Counted from the first letter of the stretch, positions 51,939-59,985 are shown. The stretch is 64,000 nucleotides of DNA from a virus (IMGVR_UViG_3300024518_005299:62001-126000), one strand, 5' to 3'. A program made the numbers and translations. Notes: a model not told the origin generated them from the sequence alone.

Positions 51939-52435
51939 TATTGATTACCACTTGTTATAACATCAAAAGTTGTAGCCTGAACTCCGTTTTTATATAATCT
52001 TAAGGTCCAAACTCCCGACAAGGATGAAGAACTGGTGTGTTGAAATTTCACAGCCACTTTTGCTGTAGTATACGCCCTGGGGGCAGGAATGCCCACACCG
52101 CTAGGATTACTATTCATTAATGTAATACCGCTTACTGTACCAAAATCTTCACCATAAAAATTCATTGCAAAACGTGATGTAGATGCGGTTGCTTCACCCT
52201 GCAATAATATCCCACTATTGTTAACCGTAGGTCTATCTAAGAAGTTGCCACTTCCTGCAAATAAAGTATTCCATCGCCGTGCCGCATCGCCCAAACCTTG
52301 TATAAGATCAAGTGATGGACGTAATCCTACACCTGATACTATCACTTCATTGCTAGGTGCGAATATAAGATCTCCTTGTGGAGCTATTAATTGGCCACTA
52401 GGTGAGAAAAAATCAATTGGGCTATTAAATTCCAT
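51938..52435 (-). CDS. Tail-fibre-module protein, 165 aa
   Basis: Shares a long segment with the protein encoded upstream. FSPSGQLIAPQGDLIF, VGLRPSLDL, RRWNTLFAGSGNFLDRP and SGILLQGEA match FIDASGQIRAVHGDLTL, VSLRPEVD, LRWKTLYSCSGNFLDRP and SGVLLQGEA. Its C-terminal ~70 residues are a separate beta-rich domain. It probably assembles with or decorates the tail fibre. One-base overlaps join it to both neighbours. Confidence 0.72.
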   Translation of the reverse strand: MEFNSPIDFFSPSGQLIAPQGDLIFAPSNEVIVSGVGLRPSLDLIQGLGDAARRWNTLFAGSGNFLDRPTVNNSGILLQGEATASTSRFAMNFYGEDFGTVSGITLMNSNPSGVGIPAPRAYTTAKVAVKFQHTSSSSLSGVWTLRLYKNGVQATTFDVITSGNQ

Positions 52436-53925
52436 TACAAGTATCTCACAAGTTCAATTGAAAAATTGGAACCAGCTAAATGTTCATAAGTGCTAGCGCC
52501 AGAATTTCTTTGGGTTTCTACTTCAAGTGTGTCTCCCGCAGCTAGTTCCATTATAAAACTTTTACTAGCAGTGCCTTCTCCATCCGTAGTGTTACGATGA
52601 TACGACCATGAAGTACCCTGAGGAACAACTGTTGAACCATTAAGTGTGACTTGAGTCCTTGCTGTGCTACGACTACTACTAACAATTTGATTAGTATTAA
52701 CGTTATAACTGACTCTATACCAGCCTGCGGCATTAATGGTTATTGTGCCAGTACTTCGACTATAGTAGGTCGAATCTTCTACAATCGTTGTATCAAAAGG
52801 AACCGGAGTAAGGGTTGTCGTAAACGACCCCGTGTCTGAAGCAAGATAATATTCAGCAATACCTTGACTTAAACTTAGAACCGCACCAGAGGCTGATGGT
52901 AAGAAATCACCACCAGCAGTAATCCATCCCAGTTTGGAACCAGTCCATGATAATACTTCTCCGACGGCTGGTTCGTTATCAAAGTCTAATTTAAGCACTA
53001 TCCCAGACGCAGAACGGGCACCCTGGTCATCTAAAGTAATGCCGCTGGTAGCTGATAATTTTCTTGCATCAACTAAATGATTATTGTCATTATAGTCTGT
53101 CAAGATATAAGACGCGCCCGAGGGTGCGCCCGAAGTTGGGGTCGTTAACTCGATAATTTGGCTATTAACCTGAATGTTGATGCTATCATCCGGTGAATCT
53201 AAATCAATCACACCAGAAATACCTTCAATTGATTCCACTCCAACGACCGCGCCAGGCGTCCCAGCATCTCCAGTCAGACCCGAAGCACCTGTTGGACCCT
53301 GTGGGCCTCCCCCACAATTAAATATTGCTACTCCTGACATCGGCGACTGAAGCTCAATAATAGCGTGCCTGTTGCCAGACGGAGCGACATTTACTGGAAT
53401 GACAGCTCGTAAAGGATCAACATCATTGCGCCAAATATGCCATGAGAATAATTCTGTATTTAGACCATGTTGTACAACAAATTGCGTACCGCTTGCGGGG
53501 GTGAAAAAACCAGACGCACACGCGGCTGTGGTTGTAAGTTCAATAATTTGACTGCTTACATTGATAGTTATACTATCATCGGGCGAATCTAGATCAACTA
53601 CACCAGCAAGACCTTCAATGCTGGTTACGCCACCGCCGCCTCCAGCCGCCTCGCCTTGAAGTAGTACGCCACTACCATTTACGCTGGGTCTATCTAAGAA
53701 ATTACCGCTACAAGAATATAAAGTTTTCCAGCGTAACTCTTCTTGCCCTAAATCTATCGCATCTAACGCTGTGCAGTCAACTTCTGGACGTAGAGATACG
53801 CCACTGCCGATGACGATATGACCGCCACCGGCTTCATTTGCACGTAAGGTCAAATCACCATGAACGGCACGGATCTGACCTGATGCGTCTATAAATACAA
53901 CATCAGTATTAAAACGAGCGATAAT
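52435..53925 (-). CDS. Tail fibre protein with repeats and a collagen-like segment; non-standard start likely
   Basis: About 496 aa. Two copies of a G(L/I)xGVxDLDSPDDSI repeat, a short collagen-like GPQGPTGASGLTGDAGTPG, an SGTQFVVQHGL domain also found upstream, and a C-terminal C1q/TNF-like beta domain (YLASDTGSFTTTLTPVPFD...FSIELVRYL). The first standard start is TTG at 53853, but the open frame continues upstream as RFNTDVVFIDASGQIRAVHGD, which aligns with the N-terminus of the 165 aa neighbour. A GGAG-type site (53930-53934) sits just before ATT (53925) and ATC (53922). I therefore place the start there. The repeats suit a trimeric receptor-binding fibre. Confidence 0.75.
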   Translation of the reverse strand: MIARFNTDVVFIDASGQIRAVHGDLTLRANEAGGGHIVIGSGVSLRPEVDCTALDAIDLGQEELRWKTLYSCSGNFLDRPSVNGSGVLLQGEAAGGGGGVTSIEGLAGVVDLDSPDDSITINVSSQIIELTTTAACASGFFTPASGTQFVVQHGLNTELFSWHIWRNDVDPLRAVIPVNVAPSGNRHAIIELQSPMSGVAIFNCGGGPQGPTGASGLTGDAGTPGAVVGVESIEGISGVIDLDSPDDSINIQVNSQIIELTTPTSGAPSGASYILTDYNDNNHLVDARKLSATSGITLDDQGARSASGIVLKLDFDNEPAVGEVLSWTGSKLGWITAGGDFLPSASGAVLSLSQGIAEYYLASDTGSFTTTLTPVPFDTTIVEDSTYYSRSTGTITINAAGWYRVSYNVNTNQIVSSSRSTARTQVTLNGSTVVPQGTSWSYHRNTTDGEGTASKSFIMELAAGDTLEVETQRNSGASTYEHLAGSNFSIELVRYL

Positions 53926-53951
53926 ATAACTCCTAGAATAATGTCTTTAAA

Positions 53952-54395
53952 TTATGCTCCACAGGCAACAACAACAAAGCGCCCACTGGCAGCAGTGTCT
54001 AGCTCGACACGTACACTGTTTAAATCAACCGGCGTCCAACAAGTAATAACGTTATTGGCAACTGGACCGCTAGCTGGATCCACATCATACATTTGCACAA
54101 TTAAATCAAAACTATTCAAACTATGCGTTAAAGTATGAACAAAAGTTGCGGTGTCGACATTTTCAGTATAACACGTAACGCTATTATTACCAGACGTAGC
54201 AGTTAAGCCATCCATTAGTTCATTGAGGGCACCTAGAATAGATGCGCTAACGAATCTTGCGTCCAAACCGGCATGTCCTGTTTCAGCAATAGACAAAGTG
54301 TTCGTAATATAAGTATCTTCGAAGAGAATAGTATCGACATTGGCTTTAATTTTGCCACTGCCAATAAATTCGAGTTTTCCATTGATTAGGGCCAT
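53952..54395 (-). CDS. Tail-fibre-module protein, 147 aa
   Basis: The N-terminal half is a short fibre-like segment (LINGKLEFIGSGKIKANVDTILFED...LGALNELMDG). The C-terminal half (VTCYTENVDTATFVHTLTHSLNSFDLIVQMYDV...GRFVVVACGA) is a beta domain that also forms the start of the upstream 362 aa protein (CYTGSFSGVTSTSITHSLGSTDLLIEF...DVTIVACIE). This shuffled domain is typical of receptor-binding tail proteins. AAAGGA lies before the ATG. Confidence 0.72.
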   Translation of the reverse strand: MALINGKLEFIGSGKIKANVDTILFEDTYITNTLSIAETGHAGLDARFVSASILGALNELMDGLTATSGNNSVTCYTENVDTATFVHTLTHSLNSFDLIVQMYDVDPASGPVANNVITCWTPVDLNSVRVELDTAASGRFVVVACGA

Positions 54396-54451
54396 TGATA
54401 GGTTTCCTTTGGGTTAAGTTTTATGGCAATAAAAGTTTGTCAATTTAATTT

Positions 54452-54463
54452 ATAATACACTAA
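54452..54463 (-). promoter_or_regulatory. Conserved 12-mer TTAGTGTATTAT, copy 2
   Basis: Reads on the minus strand, overlaps the stop codon of the 362 aa tail gene and lies 57 nt before the next ATG. A weak AT-rich hairpin (TTTTAT/ATAAAA) follows near 54.42-54.43 kb. Exact match to copies near 40.6 and 57.1 kb. Confidence 0.45.
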
Positions 54464-55548
54464 ATGACTATACCAATTAAGTTGACAAAACCATTCATTG
54501 GGGTGTCTAAGCTTACAACGACATGGTTGATGCCTGATGCTACTACATTCTCTGGATAGACTATACAATCTGGAATAGTATCCGTGGTCCACATATCCCA
54601 GACAAATTTTGTTGTACTTAGATCATGCTGTATCACAAAATCTGTTCCGCTAAGCGAAGTGAAATCCAGAGAAACACCTGTATTTACATTTCCTGAACCA
54701 ACACCGCTATTTTGATCATCCACCCAGGCTAATTTTTGGCCATTCCAAGATAGAATCTGATCGGCAGTTGGTTCATTATCAAAGTCTAACTTAAGCACTA
54801 TGCCTGATCCAGATCGCGCGCCCTTATCGTCTATAATTACTCCACTAGTTGCGCTTAGTTTTCTTGCGTCAGTTAAATGAGCGTTGTCATTATAGTCAAC
54901 TAGGATATAGCTAGCACCAGACGGGGCGCCTGAACCTGGAGTGGTTAATTCAATACTTTGGCCATTAGTAACAATACTAATACTTTCATCAGGTGAATCT
55001 AGTGTGACAGTACCAGAAATACCATTGATTGACGTACCGCCTCCAGCACCACCAGCGCCTATAAGACCACTTAGTATATCAATATCGCGACACTTCTGCT
55101 CTAAGACAGCACCACTGGCTGGGGTAAAGATGGCATTTAGATTGATAACCTGCCCACTAGTTGATATATCTATACTACCGTTCGGTGAATCAAGATCAAT
55201 AACACCAGACAGACCTTCTAGAATCAATACACCAGCGCGGATGGGCGCCAGACCGCTCTCGATGCACGCTACGATCGTTACATCGCCAGTCGCTGCCGGG
55301 GAGAAGTCGGCTGAAATCACATTGGGGTTGGTGATCTGCCAGTTGTCGGGGACTAGGAGATTACCAGCAGAGTCCTTGAATTCGATCAACAAATCTGTAG
55401 AACCAAGGCTATGAGTAATCGACGTAGAGGTGACTCCCGAAAATGAGCCTGTATAACACGCGAGCCCGTCCGAAAGTGCTAAGCTATTACTGGCAGCGGT
55501 CGTGCTATGAGACCCTATATGAATCATCCCTCCTTGCACTAACCCCAT
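54460..55548 (-). CDS. Tail fibre protein, 362 aa
   Basis: Built of modules shared with the 496 aa fibre. It has two LDSP-type repeats (LEGLSGVIDLDSPNGSI and INGISGTVTLDSPDESI) and a ~75 residue block from SGAPSGASYILVDYND through LKLDFDNEP that is nearly identical in pattern to the other fibre. The final FVIQHDLSTTKFVWDMW domain also appears internally there. The N-terminal CYTGSFSG domain is shared with the 147 aa protein. It starts 1 nt after the stop of the GIY-YIG gene. Confidence 0.8.
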   Translation of the reverse strand: MGLVQGGMIHIGSHSTTAASNSLALSDGLACYTGSFSGVTSTSITHSLGSTDLLIEFKDSAGNLLVPDNWQITNPNVISADFSPAATGDVTIVACIESGLAPIRAGVLILEGLSGVIDLDSPNGSIDISTSGQVINLNAIFTPASGAVLEQKCRDIDILSGLIGAGGAGGGTSINGISGTVTLDSPDESISIVTNGQSIELTTPGSGAPSGASYILVDYNDNAHLTDARKLSATSGVIIDDKGARSGSGIVLKLDFDNEPTADQILSWNGQKLAWVDDQNSGVGSGNVNTGVSLDFTSLSGTDFVIQHDLSTTKFVWDMWTTDTIPDCIVYPENVVASGINHVVVSLDTPMNGFVNLIGIVI

Positions 55549-56169
55549 TTAAATATGACTCCAGTTTCTACCAGTTTTAATTTTACTAATACATGCTGGT
55601 TGAATATTAAATCTACGCGCAATTTCTTGCTGAGCTATGTCTTGTCGTAATAAAGTCTTGATTATTTTAACATCCGCTCCCGTCAGCTTCGCGCGAGGAT
55701 GATTTTCTCCTAAATATTTTCCTAATTTAGCCTGACGCATTTTAGCTTTGGACTCATCAGACAGTCTTCTACCCACACCATGTTTATGCCCCATCTTAGA
55801 TGCACTAATTTTAGCTTTAGCTGTAGCTGAACGTTTTACTCCTAGTGCACTTTTGGCTAATCTACATATATTATATCCAAGTTTATCAAAACGATTGTCT
55901 TTACAATTAGCAAATAGTATTGTATTTAAGTAATATTGTTCTCGTTCAATACAAAGTTGGGGTTCGCATTCTTCAAGAATTTCAAAGACGAAAGCATCAG
56001 CTTTATATTTATTCCATGCATTTTGGAGATGAAAAGAGTGGTGTATTAGTCGCCTTAGTTGACTTTTGTGTTGGCGCCAACGCCCATCAAGCCCTTCTTT
56101 ACCCGCAGCACTCCCAATAGACAGCTTGCCACTTACAAGGTTTTTGATTTGATAGACACCAGTATTCAT
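55549..56169 (-). CDS. GIY-YIG homing endonuclease, copy 5
   Basis: 206 aa. Core GVYQIKNLVSGKLSIGSAAG (the second Tyr of the YIG motif is Ser), REQYYLNTILF helix, NUMOD3-like repeats (GVKRSATAKAKISASKMGHK and GRRLSDESKAKMRQAKLG) and a final helix-turn-helix (AQQEIARRFNIQPACISKIKTGRNW). It is the only homing gene in the minus-strand structural region and sits seamlessly between two tail genes. The Y-to-S change could lower cleavage. Confidence 0.88.
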   Translation of the reverse strand: MNTGVYQIKNLVSGKLSIGSAAGKEGLDGRWRQHKSQLRRLIHHSFHLQNAWNKYKADAFVFEILEECEPQLCIEREQYYLNTILFANCKDNRFDKLGYNICRLAKSALGVKRSATAKAKISASKMGHKHGVGRRLSDESKAKMRQAKLGKYLGENHPRAKLTGADVKIIKTLLRQDIAQQEIARRFNIQPACISKIKTGRNWSHI

Positions 56170-56577
56170 TTAGCTAAGCTCTAAAATGCGCACGTCAGTT
56201 GACGCTGCATCTGATATTCCCCAGACATGAACATCACCATTAATATCAAGAGAAACAGTACCTTTAGCGGGGATTGGCCAACCCAGCCCCGTAGTTACAC
56301 TGCTATCAAATCCAAAGTATATATTATCCGTAGCGCTATTATTACAAATAGAAATTGCGCGTCTATACTTTAATGGGGTTGACGGTAGTTGTACCGCTGT
56401 CCCTCCTAGCGTGATTGCCGTAACTAAACCACTATATCCTGCGGATGCATCCTCTGGGTTTAGAATTACGGTCGCCGTGCCTCTTAAATGCCGCTCTTTC
56501 GAGGTAGTATTATAAGGGACTTTATTTTTCAGGGGTCCTATGCCTGAGCCAATGATGACGCTCGCCTCGTGGGCCAT
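56170..56577 (-). CDS. Structural-region protein, paralogue A, 135 aa
   Basis: Beta-rich protein, paralogous to the 135 aa product encoded just upstream. Both start MA(H/Y)E(A/S)SV and GSGI, share an RR(A/E)(I/L)xIxN element and end RxLE(L/I). AGGAGG lies before the ATG. Probably a virion decoration or tail-tip component; no enzyme motif. Confidence 0.68.
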   Translation of the reverse strand: MAHEASVIIGSGIGPLKNKVPYNTTSKERHLRGTATVILNPEDASAGYSGLVTAITLGGTAVQLPSTPLKYRRAISICNNSATDNIYFGFDSSVTTGLGWPIPAKGTVSLDINGDVHVWGISDAASTDVRILELS

Positions 56578-56590
56578 TTAGCTCCTCCTG

Positions 56591-56604
56591 CCCACTTCAG
56601 TGGG
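56591..56604 (-). other. Small GC hairpin between paralogous genes
   Basis: CCCAC/GTGGG stem with a 4 nt loop lying between the stop of the upstream gene and the AGGAGG of the downstream gene. There is no U-tract on the minus strand, so it is more likely an mRNA stability or processing hairpin than a terminator. Function inferred. Confidence 0.4.
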
Positions 56605-56622
56605 GTTAAAAACCAAGCTAGA

Positions 56623-57030
56623 TTATCGAATCTCTAGCACACGGAGGTCTGAGGTGCTCGCGCTGATTGCGTATATGTCCCCTAGATCTAATACATCTAG
56701 AGTAATGATAGTCCCTGATGTAATGCACAATCCACCTGTAGTTGTAACATCAGAGGCGCCTACGTACGCTAGACCAGGACCCATGTTTTGTATCCTAAGC
56801 TCTCTACGGCTACGTAGACGCTCGGCTGGACCTGTTACATGGATGGGGAAACCAGCCACGTGCAAACCAGATGATTGCACCACGCCGAGTTTAGAGTTGA
56901 GGTCTTCGTAGTTGACTATAACTGAATTGGTTCCACGCACGCCTGGTACTGCGCCAGGAAATCCTGGTCGAAGCCCTGCACGCAAGACAGAAATACCAGA
57001 CCCCTCCATCACTGAACTTTCGTAAGCCAT
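56623..57030 (-). CDS. Structural-region protein, paralogue B, 135 aa
   Basis: Same length and layout as paralogue A: an N-terminal MAYESSVMEGSGISVL, a Pro/Gly-rich loop (RPGFPGAVPGVRG) and C-terminal strands LGDIYAISASTSDLRVLEIR. GGGAGC lies before the ATG. A tandem duplication is the likely origin. The role is unknown. Confidence 0.68.
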   Translation of the reverse strand: MAYESSVMEGSGISVLRAGLRPGFPGAVPGVRGTNSVIVNYEDLNSKLGVVQSSGLHVAGFPIHVTGPAERLRSRRELRIQNMGPGLAYVGASDVTTTGGLCITSGTIITLDVLDLGDIYAISASTSDLRVLEIR

Positions 57031-57056
57031 AATTTGCTCCCGTTACTATTACTATT

Positions 57057-57097
57057 AAAAGAGTATAACACGTCTAAACAAGACGTTATCCCACTCT
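57057..57097 (-). terminator. Possible rho-independent terminator or leader hairpin
   Basis: On the minus strand an imperfect stem starts AGAGT, has a perfect 6 bp inner stem ACGTCT/AGACGT with loop TGTTT, and closes with ACTCT followed by TTTTAATAG. It lies after the upstream gene and the conserved 12-mer, and before paralogue B. The bulges and the leader position leave function open: terminator, attenuator or processing site. Confidence 0.45.
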
Positions 57098-57098
57098 A

Positions 57099-57110
57099 AT
57101 AATACACTAA
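57099..57110 (-). promoter_or_regulatory. Conserved 12-mer TTAGTGTATTAT, copy 3
   Basis: Exact minus-strand copy placed between the 97 aa gene and the long hairpin, 69 nt upstream of the next ATG. If it is a promoter core, the hairpin would be in the 5' leader. Confidence 0.45.
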
Positions 57111-57120
57111 CGAGATTGGC

Positions 57121-57414
57121 TCACATTATGAAAAAAGACCAAACCTTGTTCTGCGAGGGGATCTCGACCTTATAACCACCAGATTCTAACCTGACCTTGG
57201 CCCAGTCTTCTCCCTGGATAAGTCGATTATTAAGGTAAATATCAATATCTGGGCTGGCCACCCATGTTATAATCACAGTTTGGTCTTGCCCAAGCACAAC
57301 GGATAGAGCACGGAGAACGATAGGTTTAAAAACATACCGTCCATATTCGTGAACAATAGGAGCGCCGACCTCCTTTTGTCTCCATCTCTTAAGCTTGCCG
57401 ATCCACTTAAACAC
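57121..57414 (-). CDS. Hypothetical protein, 97 aa
   Basis: A basic N-terminal helix (FKWIGKLKRWRQKE) is followed by a beta domain with TVIITWVASPDIDIYLNNRLI and GGYKVEIPSQNKVWSFFIM, like a small immunoglobulin-like fold. It starts directly after the 79 aa gene's stop. No family named. Confidence 0.65.
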   Translation of the reverse strand: MFKWIGKLKRWRQKEVGAPIVHEYGRYVFKPIVLRALSVVLGQDQTVIITWVASPDIDIYLNNRLIQGEDWAKVRLESGGYKVEIPSQNKVWSFFIM

Positions 57415-57654
57415 TTACAAACTTTTAGGCTTAGGATCGCCCGGGAGGGGTTTGTTGCCACGGTTGGCAGATGTTTTATTGCCAGCCATACTACATTCTT
57501 CTGTGTAAACCGTACACCCTAGCTTCTTCCCCACGGGGGTAGCTTCGGCTTTTTCAATTACCTGCATGATTCTAATATGCAAACTCTTCTTTATCTCTTC
57601 AGGCAGTTTGGGAGTGGCATCAATTTCGTACCACAATTCTTCATTTAATCTCAT
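57415..57654 (-). CDS. Hypothetical protein, 79 aa
   Basis: Helical first half (LPEEIKKSLHIRIMQVIEKAEATP), one Cys pair (GCTVYTEECS) and a basic, Pro/Gly-rich tail. No family recognised. It overlaps the serine protease gene by 14 nt. Confidence 0.62.
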   Translation of the reverse strand: MRLNEELWYEIDATPKLPEEIKKSLHIRIMQVIEKAEATPVGKKLGCTVYTEECSMAGNKTSANRGNKPLPGDPKPKSL

Positions 57655-58489
57655 CTTTACTCTCCACTAGGAAAAAATTTTTGGGCACTACTTCTAACAT
57701 GATGTATGTTTTAAAAGCGACAGTGCTGTGGGTAACAGGTTCCCATTTATTCATTATACTATACCCATTAATAATACCGATTAGCTTACCTTGTTTATTG
57801 TAAATGCCCCCGCCTGAATCGCCATACCATACGCTAATATATGGACGGAAGAATCTATTCGGATGTCGATCCCAAGGAGGCGCCTGCTTTGCATTTTTTT
57901 GACGATAAGGATTTCCTTGTTCATTATGAGTTGATCCAATGATGCCATCACGACAATGCTGTCCGTAAGGTTGACCGCCACAACCTACTGCGTAAATTGT
58001 TTCAAATGGTTTGATGGCTTCGAATTCTTCTTGAGTTGCTAGCTGCACACAATTCATCTTGTCTGGCATATCAAAGCTAAAAGCCGCCCAGTCATTACTG
58101 GGGATCGCCCATTCAATATCATTAACGAGCACCTGTATCTTTAATGGCTTACCATGAAAGCTAGGCTGAAACATCATTTGCATGACATGATCTGCCTTAG
58201 CCTTGTCTTTTATAAATGCTTCCGACATCGTCCGAACAATATGATGTGCCGTTAATGCCCTGTAACGATACTTGTCACCGTCTATATTTTGACGTCCTAT
58301 CAAGGTTGCTGACCCACTAACATTATAGCCTATCAATGAGATAAGGAATGTTGCGCGCTGCGCTATGTCTAGCGAAGTAACCTCTACGCCTTGGGGAATA
58401 ATGTATGGTTCGACGGCAGGTTCTGACATTAAGTAAATGCTGCACAAACCTAGAGCACTAATAATAAATAAAATGAGAGCGCCTTTCAT
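57641..58489 (-). CDS. Exported trypsin-like serine protease
   Basis: 282 aa. A hydrophobic N-terminal segment (GALILFIISALGLCSIYLM) serves as signal peptide or membrane anchor, so the protease domain should lie outside the cytoplasm. The triad is visible: H83 in ALTAHHIV, D133 in SNDWAAF and S225 in YGDSGGGIY. GKLIGIINGYS follows as in chymotrypsin-fold proteins. Cysteines (C170, C179) could pair. The target is unknown: capsid or tail maturation is unlikely for an exported enzyme, so host envelope or secreted proteins are candidates. It overlaps the next upstream gene by 4 nt. Confidence 0.82.
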   Translation of the reverse strand: MKGALILFIISALGLCSIYLMSEPAVEPYIIPQGVEVTSLDIAQRATFLISLIGYNVSGSATLIGRQNIDGDKYRYRALTAHHIVRTMSEAFIKDKAKADHVMQMMFQPSFHGKPLKIQVLVNDIEWAIPSNDWAAFSFDMPDKMNCVQLATQEEFEAIKPFETIYAVGCGGQPYGQHCRDGIIGSTHNEQGNPYRQKNAKQAPPWDRHPNRFFRPYISVWYGDSGGGIYNKQGKLIGIINGYSIMNKWEPVTHSTVAFKTYIMLEVVPKNFFLVESKDEIK

Positions 58490-58671
58490 TGGTAGTCCTC
58501 TTCAAACCATTCGTCTTCTAAATAGTCATCATAATTAATATGCTCCCTCTTATAGGGGTTGCGTCTGCGAAGAGATGTATCGCTTGGTGCGCTAGGCTGA
58601 GCGACGCTATTACGCCTGCGTTGATACCGATCTTCCCGATCTTCCTTTTCGGTCTTGTCGTTCTGTGTCAT
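58486..58671 (-). CDS. Small charged protein, 61 aa
   Basis: Extremely charged: an Arg/Glu/Asp-rich start (EKEDREDRYQRRRNS) and an acidic aromatic end (INYDDYLEDEWFEEDYQ). Probably disordered. Linked to both neighbours by 4 nt ATGA-type overlaps, which supports real translation. Confidence 0.6.
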   Translation of the reverse strand: MTQNDKTEKEDREDRYQRRRNSVAQPSAPSDTSLRRRNPYKREHINYDDYLEDEWFEEDYQ

Positions 58672-58937
58672 GTTGGAAAGCTGACTCGTGCTGCAAACCG
58701 TGCAGCTACCATAATACTATTGATAAGTCGCGCCGCACCTCTCTTGGTCGCCGTTGCTTTATCTATGTTTCTAATTGCCTCTTCTACCTCATCTACATTC
58801 AAACTTGGTAATGGTCCTTGTTCATCTTCAAAGATAGAACTAATATCTGATTCGCCCTGCTGAGCATCAGCCCTAGCTTTTTCGGCTACCTGTTCTAATA
58901 TATCTTTGAGAGCATGCTTAATAGCTTCTGAGTCCAT
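58668..58937 (-). CDS. Hypothetical helical protein, 89 aa
   Basis: An acidic, helical N-terminal half (IKHALKDILEQVAEKARADAQQ) and a C-terminal half rich in Ala and Arg (AARLINSIMVAARFAARVSF). No recognised family. It overlaps the 61 aa gene by 4 nt. Confidence 0.65.
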   Translation of the reverse strand: MDSEAIKHALKDILEQVAEKARADAQQGESDISSIFEDEQGPLPSLNVDEVEEAIRNIDKATATKRGAARLINSIMVAARFAARVSFPT

Positions 58938-58939
58938 AA

Positions 58940-59425
58940 CTATTTAGTACCCTCCATCATTTTATTTAATCTCTTAATCCAAAATTCTACATTGTCTGCT
59001 TGAAGGGGGGTTGTAGATAGATAATTATATACAGCAGCAACTAGACGTAAACTAACATTATAATGCTTAAGAACCTGTCTGCGCATGTCGTCTGCGCGCT
59101 TATCAATCAAAGCATACGATTTTTCTAACTTTGTATCTCGTTCGTCTTCTGCCTGAGCGTTCCACAATAGCTTTACCTCTTGGTCCCAGTCAGGATTACT
59201 ATTGTTCTCATTTAATTTTGATTGGAACACATAATTTAAATGATACGTTACTGCCTTTCGACAATCTATTATATATTTGTCAATTAATTTCATTGCATTT
59301 TCTTCACCGATTAAAACGCTTTGATACACTGCACGCTGGCCATTTACTATTGTTTGTGGTGTGTCCGTAAACCAACTACAGCTTGTTAGAAGCAAGGCGT
59401 AGCAACCTATAAGAAGCATTTTCAT
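58940..59425 (-). CDS. Predicted lipoprotein, ~161 aa
   Basis: Begins MKMLLIGCYALLLTSCSW, a lipoprotein signal with lipobox LTSC. The mature part is mostly helical and charged, with no known domain. I chose the ATG at 59425, which has GGAAAG upstream and places the signal at the N-terminus; the longer GTG start would bury it. It probably sits in the host envelope. Confidence 0.72.
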   Translation of the reverse strand: MKMLLIGCYALLLTSCSWFTDTPQTIVNGQRAVYQSVLIGEENAMKLIDKYIIDCRKAVTYHLNYVFQSKLNENNSNPDWDQEVKLLWNAQAEDERDTKLEKSYALIDKRADDMRRQVLKHYNVSLRLVAAVYNYLSTTPLQADNVEFWIKRLNKMMEGTK

Positions 59426-59426
59426 A

Positions 59427-59768
59427 TTACTTTCCAGACTCACGCAAACGTCGCTTAATCTCTTGTGTTTTCATACTCATAAAGTCTTTTAACATAAATA
59501 ATGATACTTGTAAAATTTGACACTCTGGGTGAGATAATTCAGAGGATTCTAATTTAGTAGCCAGTTTGTTATAATTGGCAAGCATCCCCTCAAGTTGTTT
59601 CAAGTCTTTTTGTATCGATGGATTCACTAAGCTTACCGTTGACAGTAGGCGCTCCACATTTTTGAAAAATAATTCGTCTAAAGTTGACGTAATCATATTC
59701 GATAAAGTATTGCAAGGAATTTTTAGCATAGAGATCATTTGGTGTAAGCTCACCCCCCAGTTCCTCAA
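59427..59768 (-). CDS. Hypothetical helical protein, start uncertain
   Basis: Open frame encoding plausible amphipathic helices (LDELFFKNVERLLSTVSLVNPSIQKDLKQLEGML...KRRLRE). Its first ~180 nt overlap the 131 aa gene in another frame, which is unusual here. Either translation starts internally (for example near 59585, just after the upstream stop) or the two frames belong to one gene separated by an indel at a run of six C/G bases (59753-59758). Confidence 0.45.
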   Translation of the reverse strand: MRNWGVSLHQMISMLKIPCNTLSNMITSTLDELFFKNVERLLSTVSLVNPSIQKDLKQLEGMLANYNKLATKLESSELSHPECQILQVSLFMLKDFMSMKTQEIKRRLRESGK

Positions 59769-59985
59769 TCAACCTGCTATCTGTATTCAGCTCTAAATCC
59801 TTATCCTCAACCGTTTCACTTAAATCCTCGACGGCATCCATCATATCATTAAAGACTTGCCATCGATGGTTATATAAACAACCAGCATCATTTACAACGT
59901 AGTCAGGTAATTCATAAATAAATCGCGAACCGCTCTTGGATGCTGTGATGTAATAACCTCTTTCATTAAAGTAAGCTTGAATCAT
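59590..59985 (-). CDS. Hypothetical protein, 131 aa
   Basis: A beta-rich N-terminus (AYFNERGYYITASKSGSRFIYELPDYVVN) is followed by acidic helices (DMMDAVEDLSETVEDKDLELN). The start overlaps the lipoprotein stop (ATGA). The C-terminal ~58 residues after EELGG overlap another open frame and look less typical, so a frameshifted end is possible. No family recognised. Confidence 0.6.
   Translation of the reverse strand: MIQAYFNERGYYITASKSGSRFIYELPDYVVNDAGCLYNHRWQVFNDMMDAVEDLSETVEDKDLELNTDSRLIEELGGELTPNDLYAKNSLQYFIEYDYVNFRRIIFQKCGAPTVNGKLSESIDTKRLETT

Noticed and set aside
59753-59758. Programmed -1 frameshift like the tail-assembly G/GT pair.
   Set aside because: The overlapping frame is +1 (or -2) relative to the upstream gene, and the genes do not resemble tail chaperones.
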